Below are positions 1-11,990 of a DNA stretch of 64,000 nucleotides, one piece after another (within the stretch, counting starts at the first letter, position 1; each line of letters starts with the position of its first letter). This stretch comes from Amaranthus tricolor (lineage: Eukaryota > Streptophyta > Magnoliopsida > Caryophyllales > Amaranthaceae): contig NC_080052.1 of the NCBI RefSeq assembly GCF_026212465.1, positions 13,265,434 to 13,329,433 on the forward strand. Reading direction: 5' to 3'. Made by a program: the position numbers and the translations under genes. The notes beneath the pieces are model-generated. The model was not told where the DNA came from and ran no database searches. It was given only the letters and a program-made list of their open reading frames with translations.

Positions 1-405
1 AGTTTGAGCTACTTTAAGCGTAAAAGAGCTAAAAACGCTTAAAAACGCATAAAATCGCAACTTAACACGTAATTGCTAGCATATGACTATGATTTTCAAT
101 TCTAACCACTTCAACGCAATAATATATACCAAATATTGTTGTCTACCAAGTTTCGTGCTAAACAAACCAAGTTTGAGCTACTTTATGCGCAAAAGTGCCC
201 AAAACGCTTACAAACGCATAAAATCGGAATTTAACACGTAATTTCCAGCATATGACTATGGTTTTCAATTCTAACCACTTCAATGCAATAATATATACCA
301 AATAGTGTTGTGTGCCAAGTTTCGTGCAAGACAAACCAAGTTTGAGCTACTTTATGCGCAAAAGTGCCAAAAAAGCTTTAAAACGCATAAAATCGAATTT
401 GTGTA
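1..405 (-). repeat. 168-bp satellite, short array
   Basis: About 2.4 tandem copies of an AT-rich monomer; the motif AGTTTGAGCTACTTTATGCG recurs at about 1, 170 and 339, a period of 169 bp. Taking the 52-64 kb array as the forward orientation, this block is reversed. It ends in GAATTTGTGTA, the same terminal sequence seen at other array ends in the window, and is directly followed by the TG of the Copia-1 LTR. Confidence 0.95.
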
Positions 406-1891
406 TGTTGGACCTCTTGAGATTTGATGATGACTACACTTTATTTAAGCAAATATGTTTGTAGAGATTGTGTGCAGGTCAATATCCGATCGTGATTTTG
501 ATCGTTAATAGTACCTATGACTTGGTTCTTAGAAATGTACGCGTCAAAAGGATCCGAAAGATGTTAGCTGAAGTATATCGCTTGGGATGTAAAATGGAGA
601 CAGGAGGTCTACTGTTCCTAAGTTTGATGTTCTAGCAAAACTTGAAATTAGAGACAGCGCACTATTCCTGAATTGGAGTGAGCCTACTTCCATTAAAAAT
701 TCTGATTATTTTTAGTTATTATTTTTAGTTGATGTATTACTTAAAGTTAATTTGTTGCATTTATAAATTATTAATAGTTAATTGGCAAAGTATTTTCCAA
801 AATGTTTTCTTTGTTTTTACTAAGCTTTATTTTAGGACATATACTTAGTAAATAAATTGAATTTACTAAATTTAGGAACAGCAGCCGTTTTTCTGTTGGA
901 GTTTAGAATAATTATTTCCTAAAAATTAGTAAATAGGTAACCATCCGTATTCTTAGTAATTAGCAACCGTCCCTATTATTAGTAAGTTCAACCGTATCTA
1001 TTTTTAGCTTAAAGTTCCAGCAGATATAATTGGAAAAATGAACTGCAGCTAAATTTGTGACAAGGGAACTGCTGTTTAAAGGAACAAAAGCTATTATTAG
1101 TAAATGGGAACAATGGTTATTGTTAGAATAACCGTACACTTGAATTGGTCAAGTCTAAATGCCTATTTTCAGAGAATAACCGTTTGTTGACTTAGATTCT
1201 AGGACCCACGTTACTTTTTTTTTGTTTGGGCTAAGGGAATAATACTTGGGATATTCCAATTTTCTTAGCAATTTTATTTTTATAAATAGCTATCCAATTT
1301 CGGCTGTTCCTAAGTATCCAACGTATGAGCTTAGTTATTTCATACAATTATTTTTGGAATTTTTACAAGAAAATTTTGCTTTAAAAATTGCCAATTAATT
1401 TATAATATTTTCTTGTGCAACTTATTGATTTTATTTTTAGAGAATTTTAATCATTTTTGTAAGGGTTTTTGAGTGATATTTGTATTTAGACTTAGGTGAG
1501 TCTAAGGCGGAATTAGATAGCTTTTAGTGAAGCTAGTGTGGAGTTTAGCTTTTAGTGAAGCTAAGTTTGTTGCTTCGAGTAAAGCAATTTGAGAGAGAAG
1601 TTGGCCTATTTTATGCGCTTCGAGTGAAGCAAGGTGTTTAATGTAATTGTAACGAGTTCCCATAAACATATTGGAGAATTTAGAAATCCCATGGGGTCGT
1701 GGTTTTTCCTTCTAATTAGGCCTAGAAGGTTTCCACATAAAAATCGTGTTGTCTCTTTCATTATTTCGCTCTAAGTTTAAGCTTCATTTATTTTATTTAA
1801 TTCAGCAAAAACAGGGCAAAAATGCTTAAACTCGTAACAACAACAATTCACCCCCCTCTTGTTGTTGTTCCCGTCTCTGACTAAGTCTACA
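406..1891 (+). repeat. Copia-1 5' LTR
   Basis: Starts TGTTGGACCTCTTGAG and ends GTCTACA two bases before the PBS, giving 1,486 bp. It matches 9578-11019 along its length with scattered substitutions. A CTTTTAGTGAAGCTA-like motif recurs near 1520-1630. Confidence 0.9.
1281..1289 (+). promoter_or_regulatory. LTR TATA box
   Basis: TATAAATAG lies in the last third of the 5' LTR, a usual place for the Copia promoter. The same site in the 3' LTR reads TATCAATAG (10451-10459), so only the 5' copy keeps a consensus box. Confidence 0.5.
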
Positions 1892-1893
1892 AC

Positions 1894-1905
1894 TGGTATC
1901 AGAGC
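1894..1905 (+). other. Primer binding site, initiator Met-tRNA
   Basis: TGGTATCAGAGC is complementary to the 3' end of plant initiator methionine tRNA, the usual primer of Copia elements. It sits two bases after the LTR end. Confidence 0.92.
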
Positions 1906-1980
1906 CCTGTTCCCATTTGATCAGGAAACCTTGAGGGCAGAATCCTGCTGTTCCAGGAGATGTCTATTATGAACGAGTGA

Positions 1981-3445
1981 ATGGAAGAAGTGTACTCTAC
2001 TCAAAGACCACCCATGTTTGATGGAAAATTCTATACTTACTGGAAGAATAAGATAGAGATCTTCATCAAGGCGGAAAATTATCAAGTTTGGAGAGTCATC
2101 GAAATTGGAGACTTTGAGGTAACCACTACTAACTCCAATAATGAAATTGTTCCCAAACCAATAACCGAATTTGAAAAAGAAGATTTTTAGAAAATGGAAT
2201 TAAATTCTCTTGCCATAAAATTACTTCACTGCGGTCTTGGACCAAATGAACACAATCGAATTATGGGGTGCAAATCTGCCAAGCAGATTTGGGACCTGCT
2301 GGCTGTTACCCATGAGGAAACAAGTGAAGCAAACGTTCCAAGATAGACTTGTTAATGTCGAAGTATAAAAGGTTTTTTATGGAACCAAGAGAAAGCATCC
2401 AAGAGAAGTTTACAAGGTTCAAAACAGAAATACAACAAGGAAAGAAGAACAAAATCCAATCTTGAATGCCACAAATGTGGAAGTACCGAACACTTCATCA
2501 AGGATTGCCCGATGTGGAAAAATGAAAAGGGCAAGGAAAAGGCTAGAGATTCAAGAAGACCGTTAAACAAAGAAAACTTTAACAAGACCGACTTTCGCAA
2601 GGCCCTGATCGCTGCATGGGGAGAAACTGAAAGTGATGATGAAACTATAGTTCCCGAAGAGGAAGAGACAGCAAACCTATGTCTTATGGCCACGCATGAA
2701 AGCAAGGAGGAGAAATTCAAAGGAAAGCAGGCAAACACTTCCTACACATTTTCTAACCAACTATACAAATTAAGTAAAAATTAATTAATAAAGGTTCTAA
2801 AGGAGACACAAATTAAACTTGAAAATTATAATGATAAGTGTCTCCACCTGGAAAAGGAGCTCAAAGTAAGTAAAGACCATATCTCCTATATAAACACCTT
2901 TAGATCCGATGTCAAAAATAGATTTTTCTGTTTGTTGGACCAAAATATAATTCTAAAGCAAAATATGGAGAGAATTAAAAAGGAAAATGTTATTCTTAAT
3001 ATTGAGTTAACGCAATACAAATTGTTAGGCTTGAATAAAGAATTGAATGATACATCTACTAAAGATTTATGCAATGATTTTCAAAATTTAGAATTAAATC
3101 TACGGATCCAACCGTATCAACAATGATATACTTGAAATAAATTCAAGAGAAAAAGGGAAAATCAAAATTACTCCCAAATGGATTCAAGATGCCAAAAGTA
3201 AAAATTCAAAAGGCTTAAATTACTTTAAGAATAACAAGAAGAAGAAGACTTACGTAGATCTCCCTAGTGACAGAATCTGTTCTTTCTGTGGAAGAACTGG
3301 CCATCTGAAGGACCAATTTACCAAAAGGGAACAGTACACTGTCTCCAACAGAAACTATGTCGATAAAATATGGATTAATAAAACTGATTCATGCAAAATC
3401 GACAAGGAACCCAAGAAAGTCTGGGTTCCTGTAACTAACAATTAA
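1981..3445 (+). pseudogene. gag: Copia-1 gag, disrupted
   Basis: Capsid/nucleocapsid polyprotein. The ATG at 1981 opens a UBN2-type gag start (STQRPPMFDGKFYTYWKN), which stops at 2190 (TAG). Compared with the related copy at 11026-11990, about 330 bp is missing near 2420. A first zinc knuckle (CHKCGSTEHFIKDC, near 2467) keeps the CX2CX4HX4C pattern. A charged, probably coiled-coil stretch follows (2790-3125). The second knuckle near 3280 (CSFCGRTGHLKDQF) has lost its last Cys. The frame ends at TAA 3443-3445 after VWVPVTNN, just before pol. Two knuckles separated by a coiled region fit Sireviruses. It cannot encode a working Gag. Confidence 0.88.
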
Positions 3446-3456
3446 TTATTTTATAG

Positions 3457-5397
3457 GTCCAAGTGAAGGGGAACAACTCATGGTATCTCGATAGTGGGTG
3501 TTCCAAGCACATGACGGGTGATAAATCTAAATTTCTCTCACTTCAATCCTATGATGGGGGAACTGTAACCTTCGGTGATAACATGAAGGGTGAGATAATC
3601 GCCAAAGGAAAAGTTGGTAGGTCAAGTTCCCATGCTATCAATAATGTATTTTTAGTCGACAATTTGAAACATAACTTACTTAGCATTTCTCAATTTTGTG
3701 ATAAAGGTAACTCTGTAAAATTTACTTTTGAAACGTGCATTATTTCTAGGATTGACACAGGAGACACCGTTCTCGAGGGAATCAGAAAAGGGAACACTTA
3801 TGTTTTGGACCTGGACTCTGTTCCCAAAACCAGTCTAACGTGTCTAAGCGTTATAGAAGACGACCCACTACTTTGGCATAAGGGTCTAGGTCATGCTAGT
3901 TATACTTTAATTAATACTTTAAGAACAAAAGACCTAGTAAGAGGACCACCAGCTATAAAATTCCTAAAGGATGAAATTTGTGATCCTTGTGCCAAAGGAA
4001 AACAAGTGAGGTCTTCTTTTAAATCAAATAATATTGTGACCACCTCCAAACCACTTGAATTATTACATATGAATCTGTGTGGACCTATAAGAATGCAAAG
4101 CCGAAGTGGCAAACGATATGTGTTTGTTATTATTGATGATTATAGTAGATTTACACGGAATTTATATTTAATTAGTAAAGATGAAGCTTTTAATGAGTTT
4201 GTTTCTTTCGCTAACAAAATACAAAAATCTACCTATAATCAAATTATTCACATAAGGTCAGATCATGGCAAAGAATTTGAAAATTCAAGCTTTATGAATT
4301 ATTGCAATGAGCATGGTATAAGTCATAATTTTGCTGCATCAAGAACACCACAACAAAATGGTGTGGTAGAAAGAAAAAATAGAACCTTAGAGGAAATGGC
4401 TAGAACTATGTTAATTGCTAGTGGTCTACCTAGAAATTTCTGGGCCAAGGCTATTAATACTGCATGTTATATTTTGAATCGTGTACTGATTAGACCCATC
4501 ACCTCTAAGACACCCTATGAATTGCTTAAAGGTGTTAAACCAAATATTTCCTATTTTCGTGTGTTTGGATGCAAATGTTTAGTTCATGTAAATGAAAAAC
4601 GAAATATAGGAAAGTTTGATGAAAGAAGTGATGAAGCAATATTTCTTGGCTATTCATCGAACAGTAAAGCCTACAGAGTTTATAATAAAAGGACAATGAG
4701 CGTGGAAGAATCCATTCACATAATCTTTGATGAAACTAACTTCTTGACAAGTGAACAGGATATAAATAATTTTAAAATAGTTCTTGTAAATCTAGAGGAC
4801 GATAATGAAGAAATGAAAGTGCAAGATAAAGGAACAGCAGGTGAACAACCGGTTCCAGTAGAAGCAGAAAGGTCTGATCAGAATCAGGAACTACCAGTAC
4901 ATCAGAACCAGCAGATTGTTCCCAATCCAGCTGTTCCCACAGATGAACAAGTAGATCCAGCAGCTGAACAGAATGTCAATCAAGCTGATGAAGCTGAACA
5001 TGCTACTGTTCCCACAAGAGAATTTGTGCCCAAACCTTGGAAATATCAAAGTTATCATCCTCTTGATTTGATTATAAGTGATTTGAATAAGGGAACACAA
5101 ACCAGATCCCAAATGAGAAACTTTTGTGCACATTTTGCGTTCCTATCATCTCTTGAACCCAAAAATCATGAAGAAGCTCTAAAGGATTCCGAATGGATCG
5201 TTGTCATGCAAGATGAATTGAATGAATTTGAAAGAAATAAACTATGGCATTTAGAACCTAAACCAAAGCACAAAAAGGTGATTGGTTTAAAATGGGTATT
5301 TCGGAACAAATTAGATGAGCATGGAATTATCGTAAGAAACAAAGCAAGGCTCGTGGTCAAGGGGTACAATCAACAAGAAGGAATTGATTATACCTAG
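3457..5397 (+). pseudogene. pol: Copia-1 pol, protease-integrase-RT start
   Basis: Long open stretch coding for an aspartic protease (WYLDSGCSKHMTG, with active-site DSG), the GAG-pre-integrase HHCC region (LWHKGLGH...CDPCAKGK, about residues 140-190) and the integrase core. The core has Asp in IRSDHGKEFE and Glu in NGVVERKNR, but the first catalytic Asp is replaced by Asn (AAT at 4072-4074, in LHMNLCGP). The RT domain starts near 5160 and is cut by TAG at 5395-5397, inside the conserved GIDYTxTFAP stretch. I place the start at GTC 3457, directly after a splice-acceptor-like TTATTTTATAG; the first ATG is at 3463. Integrase activity is unlikely. Confidence 0.93.
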
Positions 5398-6682
5398 ACA
5401 TTTGCTCCGGTAGCGAGGTTAGAGGCTATTAGAATTTTAATTTCTTTTGCTGCATTCATGAACTTTAAATTATATCAAATGGATGTGAAATGTGCTTTCT
5501 TAAATGGCTTTCTTGATGAAGAAGTTTTTGTTGAACAACCCCCAGGCTTTGAAAATACTTCTTGTCTGGATCATGTCTACAAGCTTGATAAAGCTCTTTA
5601 TGGCTAGAAACAATCTCCTAAGCAATGGTATGAAAGACTGTCAAAGTTCTTGATTCAAAATGATTTTGTTAGAGGTAAAATTGACAAAACCTTATTCTTT
5701 AAGAATAAAGGTTCTGATATTTTAATTGTTCAAATATATGTTGATGATATTATTTTTGGAGCCACCAATGAACTGCTGTGTAAAGAGTTTGCTAACCTAA
5801 TGAGTAATGAATTTGAAATGAGTATGATGGGAGAACTAAACTTCTTCCTTGGGTTAGAAATTAAACAAACAGCTAATGGTATCTTTATTCACCAACAAAA
5901 TTATATAAAAGAACTTCTCAAGAAATATGGCTTGAATAATGCTAAAACCAGCAATACACCTATGGCTACAAACGTTGAATTAGATGAAGACCCAAATGAA
6001 ACAAATATTGATCAAACTATGTATAGAGGCATGATTGGCTCTTTATTATATCTAACTGCTAGTAGACCCGATATTGCTTTCAGTGTTGGCTTATGTGCTA
6101 GATTTCAATCCAATCCTAAAGAATCACATCTCACTGTAGTAAAATGAATTTTAAGATATTTGACGGGAACAGACGACTTGCCCCTATTTTACCCTAAAAG
6201 ATATGTCTATGACTTGAAAGGTTTTAGTGAATGCAGATTATGCAGGAGATCTTGTGAACAGAAAAGGTACTTCAGGCATGGTACAATTTCTTGGCTCATG
6301 TTTAGTTTCATTGTGTTCCAAGAAACAAAACACCGTTGCATTATCCACTGCCGAAGCTGAATATGTAGCAGCAGCAGCTTACTGTTCCTAAATGCTTTGG
6401 ATAATACAGCAGCTAAGAGATTTTGGTATTAAGTTTGAATGCATTCCTATTTATTGTGATAATACCAGTGCCATATGCATATCAAAAGATCCAGTGCATC
6501 ATTCTAGGGTTAAACACATTCATATAAGACATCATTTTCTTAAGGACAACGTTGAAATTAAAAATATAATAGTCAAGTATGTTAACACTAATGAGCAAGT
6601 TGCAGATATCATGACTAAACCACTTCCAAGGGAACAATATGAAAAGATGAGATTGGAACTTGGTATGATCAAGCTCCACTGA
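5398..6682 (+). pseudogene. pol: Copia-1 pol, reverse transcriptase and RNase H
   Basis: Continues pol in the same frame after the 5395 stop. RT block: [22 protein letters not shown] text, then KALYG followed by TAG (5605-5607), then the catalytic YVDDIIFG near 5740. TGA at 6145-6147 ends the frame after SHLTVVK. The RNase H part changes frame near 6220, where the expected DADYAGD text appears in another frame, and a stop precedes MLWIIQQLRDFG at 6392. The last block runs to 6682 and keeps HIHIRHHFL and VADIMTKPL. RT catalytic residues are present but the chain is broken several times. Confidence 0.92.
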
Positions 6683-7153
6683 GATCAATGGCAAGAATTC
6701 TCCTCGATACAACTTCAAATTGAATAGGTTTAATCATCCACAAAAACATTGATTGAAAAATCAATTATTGAAGAATTCAGGTATGCAGTTAATAAAATAT
6801 GTACTATGAATGTCCTCTTGATTGCATGTTTTGAACTAATCACACCAAAGCAGCATGTGTTCGTTCCATTTTTCTATTTCCAAATAATATAATATTTTTT
6901 TAATTTTCATATTTTTTTTTTGGGTCAACTAAAATTAATCAAATAATGGGAATTGGATTTATTTACTCATTCAATGAATTTATCCTACAACTCTTCTTTA
7001 AGAAATTGATTTCAAATGAAATAATTAATGCAATGAAGAGTTGAACCCTTCAGTAACTGTCCTTTCACCCATATATTAACCCCTTCCTCAAGTCACACCT
7101 CTCACGCCCACTCATTACCCTCTTTCTCAATACACCTTCAAACGTCACTCACA
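6683..7153. other. Spacer between pol and env-like frame
   Basis: About 470 bp, AT-rich, with no supported gene. C-rich short motifs (CTCACGCCCACTCATTACCC) just upstream of 7154 may belong to a leader for the env-like frame. Confidence 0.5.
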
Positions 7154-8836
7154 ATGAAGACACCAAAATCCTCAAACTCCGGTAAGAAGATGAACAGGAA
7201 AACACCACAATCCTGTAAAACTTCTCAACCGCAACCTTTTAAAGTGGTTCATCTATCACCACAGATTGATACTCCACCATCTTCATCCACAGAAACTAAA
7301 ATTGAAACCCCAATCCCATCCACAATGCATGCTGCAAACAAACGCCAAAACACCACACCAAAAGGTGATTCATCGTCCAGACCAACCAAACGTTTAAAGA
7401 TCACTGATCCCAATAGTGCAGAAGAAATTTCGAAGGAAATGTTTGTAGGGTTTGGTTTAGACAAGTACTGGTATGATTCTACTCCCTTCCCACAACTTCT
7501 CGCCATATTGCAAAATCAAAATTGGGAAATATTAATGTCTGATTTCTGTTGCAACCCAATATTCCCAAACCTAATGTGTGAATTTATTTTAAACTTTTCT
7601 GTTGATAATGGAGTATGTTCAAGCACTGTTAGGGCAATAAAAATAGAATTTAATAGTTTGATGTTTGAGGAATGGTTTAATGTTCCTGCTGTTGGTTTTG
7701 ATACATACCATGTTGGTTAAAAAATTGTGTTTTCTGGAATTAATGAAAAGACTATTCTAAAATTTTTAGGAATTAATCAAAAGAAAGGAAAAATTAGCCA
7801 CAACATCTTGTCTCCTTTGCACAAATTGTTATATAACATTGCACGTAGATTCATTTTACCACGTAATTCAAAATGAAGTGAAGTTAGTCTACATGATGCA
7901 ACTCTGATTTATTGTATGGCTAATCACATCAAAATAAACTTTTCTTCTTTGATGATTTCTCACCTATCGGATTGCATTGAGAAAGGGAGTTTTGTTGGAT
8001 ATGGAAGGTTAATAACATGGATTTTCAGAAAATTTGGTGAACCTCTAGACGGCTTACAGTTCCCTATGGGTCCTAATACGAAAATAGGTGCTAAATGCTT
8101 ACAAAACCTGCACCTAAAATTGAAAGATGAAGGGATATTGATACATGCCGTGGGAGAGGTTGTGAATGTTGAATCAAAAGAGGAGAAGGTTGGGGAAGTA
8201 AGGGAACAACTATTTGAAGAGGTAAAGGAGTAGGAGCCTGTTCCCACTGCCACAACTGAAACAAGAAAAACATGGGAACAGGGAGAAGCAGCAAGTAAGG
8301 GGGAATTAGAAGAAATAGGAGAAGCTAAGGAGGATGATGATTACATTCTAGGTAGTGATTCAAGTGATGAAGAGATTGTGATAGCTATGACGAAGCAGCC
8401 TGGTTTAATGCAGAGGAAAAGTAGGAGCTTGGCTTTTAAATGTAAGGTTGTTATGGATGATGACATCACCTTTCACAACATCCCTGACCCTAAAACAAAT
8501 GTACCTACCTCTCCCAATCCAGCCACACCACCATCACATCCAATTCCATCACCACCACCATCACCTATACAGTCTACACCAACATCATTTCCAACACACA
8601 CTTCACCAGGTATAGGTTGTGCTAACTTTAATTTTGTTCCTGTAGCTTCTCTAGACTCCATCTTCTCTAAGCTCAATGACCTCCAGTCTCAATTTTTTGC
8701 CTTTCAAGACGAAACTTGTGTCTCACTTGCCTCAAATGTTAATCAGCTCATCCAGATGGAGAACCGTCTTGGTGCCAAGTTGGACACAGTTGAAGTGCAG
8801 ACTAAGTTCATAGACGAAGATGAGACCGCTTCTTGA
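7154..8836 (+). pseudogene. Copia-1 env-like third ORF, three stops
   Basis: One reading frame of 560 codons with only three internal stops (TAA 7718-7720, TGA 7874-7876, TAG 8231-8233) and no frameshift that I can see. The N-terminal quarter is Ser/Thr/Pro/Lys-rich. The middle (about residues 95-350) resembles the 'putative plant transposon protein' domain found in plant retroelement ORFs. A Glu-rich stretch and a Pro-rich block (PPPSPIQ) follow. The C-terminus is heptad-like (LDSIFSKLNDLQSQF). No signal peptide or clear membrane segment is visible, so 'env-like' describes position, not proven envelope function. Sireviruses commonly carry such an ORF. Confidence 0.75.
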
Positions 8837-9577
8837 TTCCTCTTCCTACTCCATTTTATAATTTATTGGCCCTTTTATCAACCAGTTAAAATTGTCAAAC
8901 AATTTTTTTTCTTGTTTGTACCATCTGGGGTACAAAGTTGTATTTCTTTTGTTGAAACAAATGCTACAATTTCTTTATTTTATATTGGTCTGTGATGTTA
9001 TAATATGTGCATATCTGGATTTGCTTGCTTTATGGTTTGCGTTGTGGCTTGACTATCCCACTTCTTTTTGATTGATGACAAAAGGGGGAAGAAGTATGCA
9101 TAAAATTAAGAGCAGTTGTGAAATACCACAGTTTTCATATTCGATTGATTTATACTGCTCTGATAATGGAAGTTATTTGTTTACTCTGATGATGCTGTTC
9201 TAATAATTGTTTTGAATGTTCTGTTGATAGTTGTATAAGCTAAATATGGATATATGGATATATGCCATGAATATGCTCTGATTATATGATTAATTGTTCT
9301 TATGTCACAGTTATTACATTTGAAATACTTAGTGATTTATGTTACCTATTTTTGATTTTTGGAACCTATTTACAAACATGTATTTGATATTTTTTTTTAT
9401 ATATACTATATGGAGTAAACTGTTTTGCTATGAATTATTGGTAAATCATATTGTAACGAGTTGATTTACTAACTTATTTAGAGTTACTTTAATCTCTAGT
9501 ATGCTCTAAGAATTTTGTCTTACTCTTTTTTTTGCTTAAGTTTGTTTAAAGTTTGTCATCATCAAAAAGGGGGAACT
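8837..9577 (+). promoter_or_regulatory. 3' untranslated region with repeated polypurine tracts
   Basis: There is no gene here. AAAAGGGGGAAGAAG at 9080-9094 is an upstream polypurine tract, and AAAAAGGGGG at 9564-9573 lies four bases before the 3' LTR. Both follow similar GATGA/CATCATC contexts. Multiple polypurine tracts near the 3' LTR are a known Sirevirus trait. Confidence 0.75.
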
Positions 9578-11019
9578 TGTTGGACCTCTTGAGTTTTGAT
9601 GATGACTACACTTTATTTAAGCAAATATGTTTGTAGAGATTGTGCGCAGGTCGATATCCGCTCGTGATTATGATCGTTGATAGTACCGATGACTTGGTTC
9701 TTGTAAATGTACGTGTCAAAAGAATCCGAAAGATGTTAGAAGAAGTATATCGCTTGGGATGTAAAATGGAGACAGGAGGTCTACTATTCCTAAGTTTGAT
9801 GTTCTAGCAAAACTGGAACTTAGAGACAGCGCACTGTTCCTGAACTGGAATCAGCCTACGTCCACTAAAAATTCTGATTATTTTTAGTTATTATTTTTAG
9901 TTGATGTATTAATTAAAGTTAATTTGTTGCATTTATATATTATTAATAATTAATTGGCAAAGTATTTTCCAAAATGTTTTCTTCATTTTTACTAAGCTTT
10001 ATCTTAGGATATATATTTAGTAAATAAATTGAATTTACTAAATTTAGGAACAGCAACCGTTTTTCTGTTGGAGTTTAGAATAACTATTTCCTAAAAATTA
10101 GTAAATAGGTAACCATCCATATTCTTAGTAATTAGCAACCGTCCCTATTATTAGTATGTTCAACCGTATCTATTTTTAGCTTAAAGTTCTAGCAGTTATA
10201 ATTGGAAAAAGGAACTGCAGCTAAATTTGGGACAAGGGAACTGCTGTTTAAAGGAACAGAAGCTATTATTAGTAAATGGGAACATCGGTTATTGTTAGAA
10301 TAACCGTACACTTGAATGGTCAAGTCTTAATGCCTATTTTCAGAGAATAACCGTTTGTTGACTTAGATTTTAGGATACACGTTACTTCCTTTTTGTTTGG
10401 GCTAAGGAAATAATGGTTGGGATATTCCATTTTCTTAGGAATTTTATTTCTATCAATAGCTATCCAATTTCGGCTGTTCTTAAGTATCCAATGTATGAGC
10501 TTAGTTATTTCATGCAATTATTTTTGGAATTTTTACAAGAAAATTTTGTTATATAAATTGCCAATTAATTTATAATATTTTCTTGTGCAACTTATTGATT
10601 TTATTTTTAGAGAATTTTCATCCTTTTTGTAAGGGTTTTTGAGTGATATTTGTAATTAGACTTGGGTGAGTCTAAGGGGGAATTAGATAGCTTTTAGTGA
10701 AGCTAGTGTGGAGTTTAGCTTTTAGTGAAGCTAAGTTGGTTGTTTCGAGTGAAGCAATTTGAGAGAGAAATTGGCCTAGTTGATGCGCTTCGAGTGAAGC
10801 AAGGTGTTTAATGTAATTGCAATGAGTTGCTTTAAACATAGTGGAGAATTTAGAAATCCCGTGGCGTCGTGGTTTATCCTTCTAATTAGGCCTACAAGGT
10901 TTCCACGTAAAAATCGTGTTGTCTCTTTCATTATTTCGCTCTAAGTTTAAGCTTTATTTATTTTATTTAATTCTGCAAAAACAGGGCAAAAACGCTTAAA
11001 CTCGTAACAACAACAATTC
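9578..11019 (+). repeat. Copia-1 3' LTR, 3' end deleted
   Basis: Starts TGTTGGACCTCTTGAG after the polypurine tract and matches 406-1849. The last 42 bp present in the 5' LTR are missing; the sequence jumps from CAACAATTC to GAGCGAATGG, the gag start of a second copy. Its TATA site is mutated (TATCAATAG at 10451). Confidence 0.9.
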
Positions 11020-11025
11020 GAGCGA

Positions 11026-11990
11026 ATGGAAGAAGGGTACTCTACTCAAAGACCACTCATATTCGATGGAAAATTCTATACTTACTTGAAGAATAGGATG
11101 GAGATCTTCATCAAAGAGGAAAATTATCAAGTTTGGAGAGTTATCCAAATCGGAGACTTTGAGGTAACCATTACTAACTCCAATAATGAAATTGTTCCCA
11201 AACCAATTACCGAATTTGAAAAAGAAGATTTTCAGAAAATGGAATTAAATGCTCTTGCCATAAAATTACTTCACTGCGGTCTTGACCAAATGAACACAAT
11301 CAAATTATAGGGTGCAAGTCTGCCAAGCAGATTTGGGACCTGCTGGCTGTTACCCATGAGGGAACAAGTGAAGTCAAACGTTACAAGATAGACTTGTTAA
11401 TGTCGAAGTATGAAAGGTTTTGTATGGAACCAAGAGAAAGCATCCAAGAGATGTTTACAAGGTTCACTAACATCACAAACAAACTTGTCCCTCTTGGAAG
11501 TACAATTCCCACCGATGAACAAGTAAGGATAATCCTTAGGAGCCTTACTTAAGATGAGCGCTGGAGGGCCAAAGTTACTGCAATACAAGAGTCTAAAGAT
11601 TTTACAAAGTTTAATCTAGAGGAGCTGGTTGGTTCCCTAATGACGCATGAATTACATTTGGGAACAACAGACAGTTCCAAGAACAAGGGACTGGCCCTGG
11701 CAGCAGCAGAACAGGACGAATGAGAACGTGATTAGGAAAAGGCTGCCTTACTGGTACGAAAATTCAAGAAGTTCTTCAGGAACAGCAGGTATTTAACTCA
11801 GTGAAACAAAACGGAAAGAAGAACAAAATCCAATCTTGAATGCCACAAATGTGGAAGTACCGAGCACTTCATCAAGGATTGCTTGATGTGGAAAAGTGAA
11901 AAGGGCAAGGGACAGGCTAAAGGTTCAAGAAGACCGTTAAACAAAGAAAACTTTAACAAAATCGACTTTTGCAAGGCCATGATCGCTGCA
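11026..11990 (+). pseudogene. gag: Second Copia gag fragment behind the 3' LTR
   Basis: A Sirevirus-like gag start (ATG 11026, then STQRPLIFDGKFYTYLKN) closely related to 1981-2700. It stays open to 11310, then shifts frame; later blocks keep SMEPRESIQEMFTRF-like UBN2 text, MTHELHLG and the zinc knuckle near 11834 (CHKCGSTEHFIKDC). It retains about 330 bp of gag missing from the first copy, so it is not a simple duplicate of it. PBS and leader are absent. The fragment ends abruptly at about 11990 (GATCGCTGCA), where CACTA sequence begins. It is a relic from a tandem or recombined insertion. Confidence 0.88.

Larger units (their letters stand above)
406..11019 (+). mobile_element. Copia-1, Sirevirus-like LTR retrotransposon (degenerate)
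   Basis: The order is LTR, PBS, gag, protease, integrase, RT, RNase H, an extra env-like frame, polypurine tracts, LTR. Integrase before RT makes it Ty1/Copia. The long gag with two zinc-knuckle sites, the RT text SMMGELNFFLGLEIKQ, the env-like frame downstream of pol and the repeated polypurine tract all point to the Sirevirus lineage (established knowledge of that group). About a dozen mismatches in the first 185 bp of the two LTRs suggest an old insertion. No target duplication is visible: the 5' flank is satellite, and the 3' LTR lost its last 42 bp and runs into another Copia fragment. Confidence 0.93.

Noticed and set aside
1..405. CRISPR-like array
   Set aside because: Units are contiguous 168-bp satellite monomers without spacers, in a plant genome.
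1894..1905. tRNA gene
   Set aside because: Only the 12-bp primer binding site is present; there is no cloverleaf.
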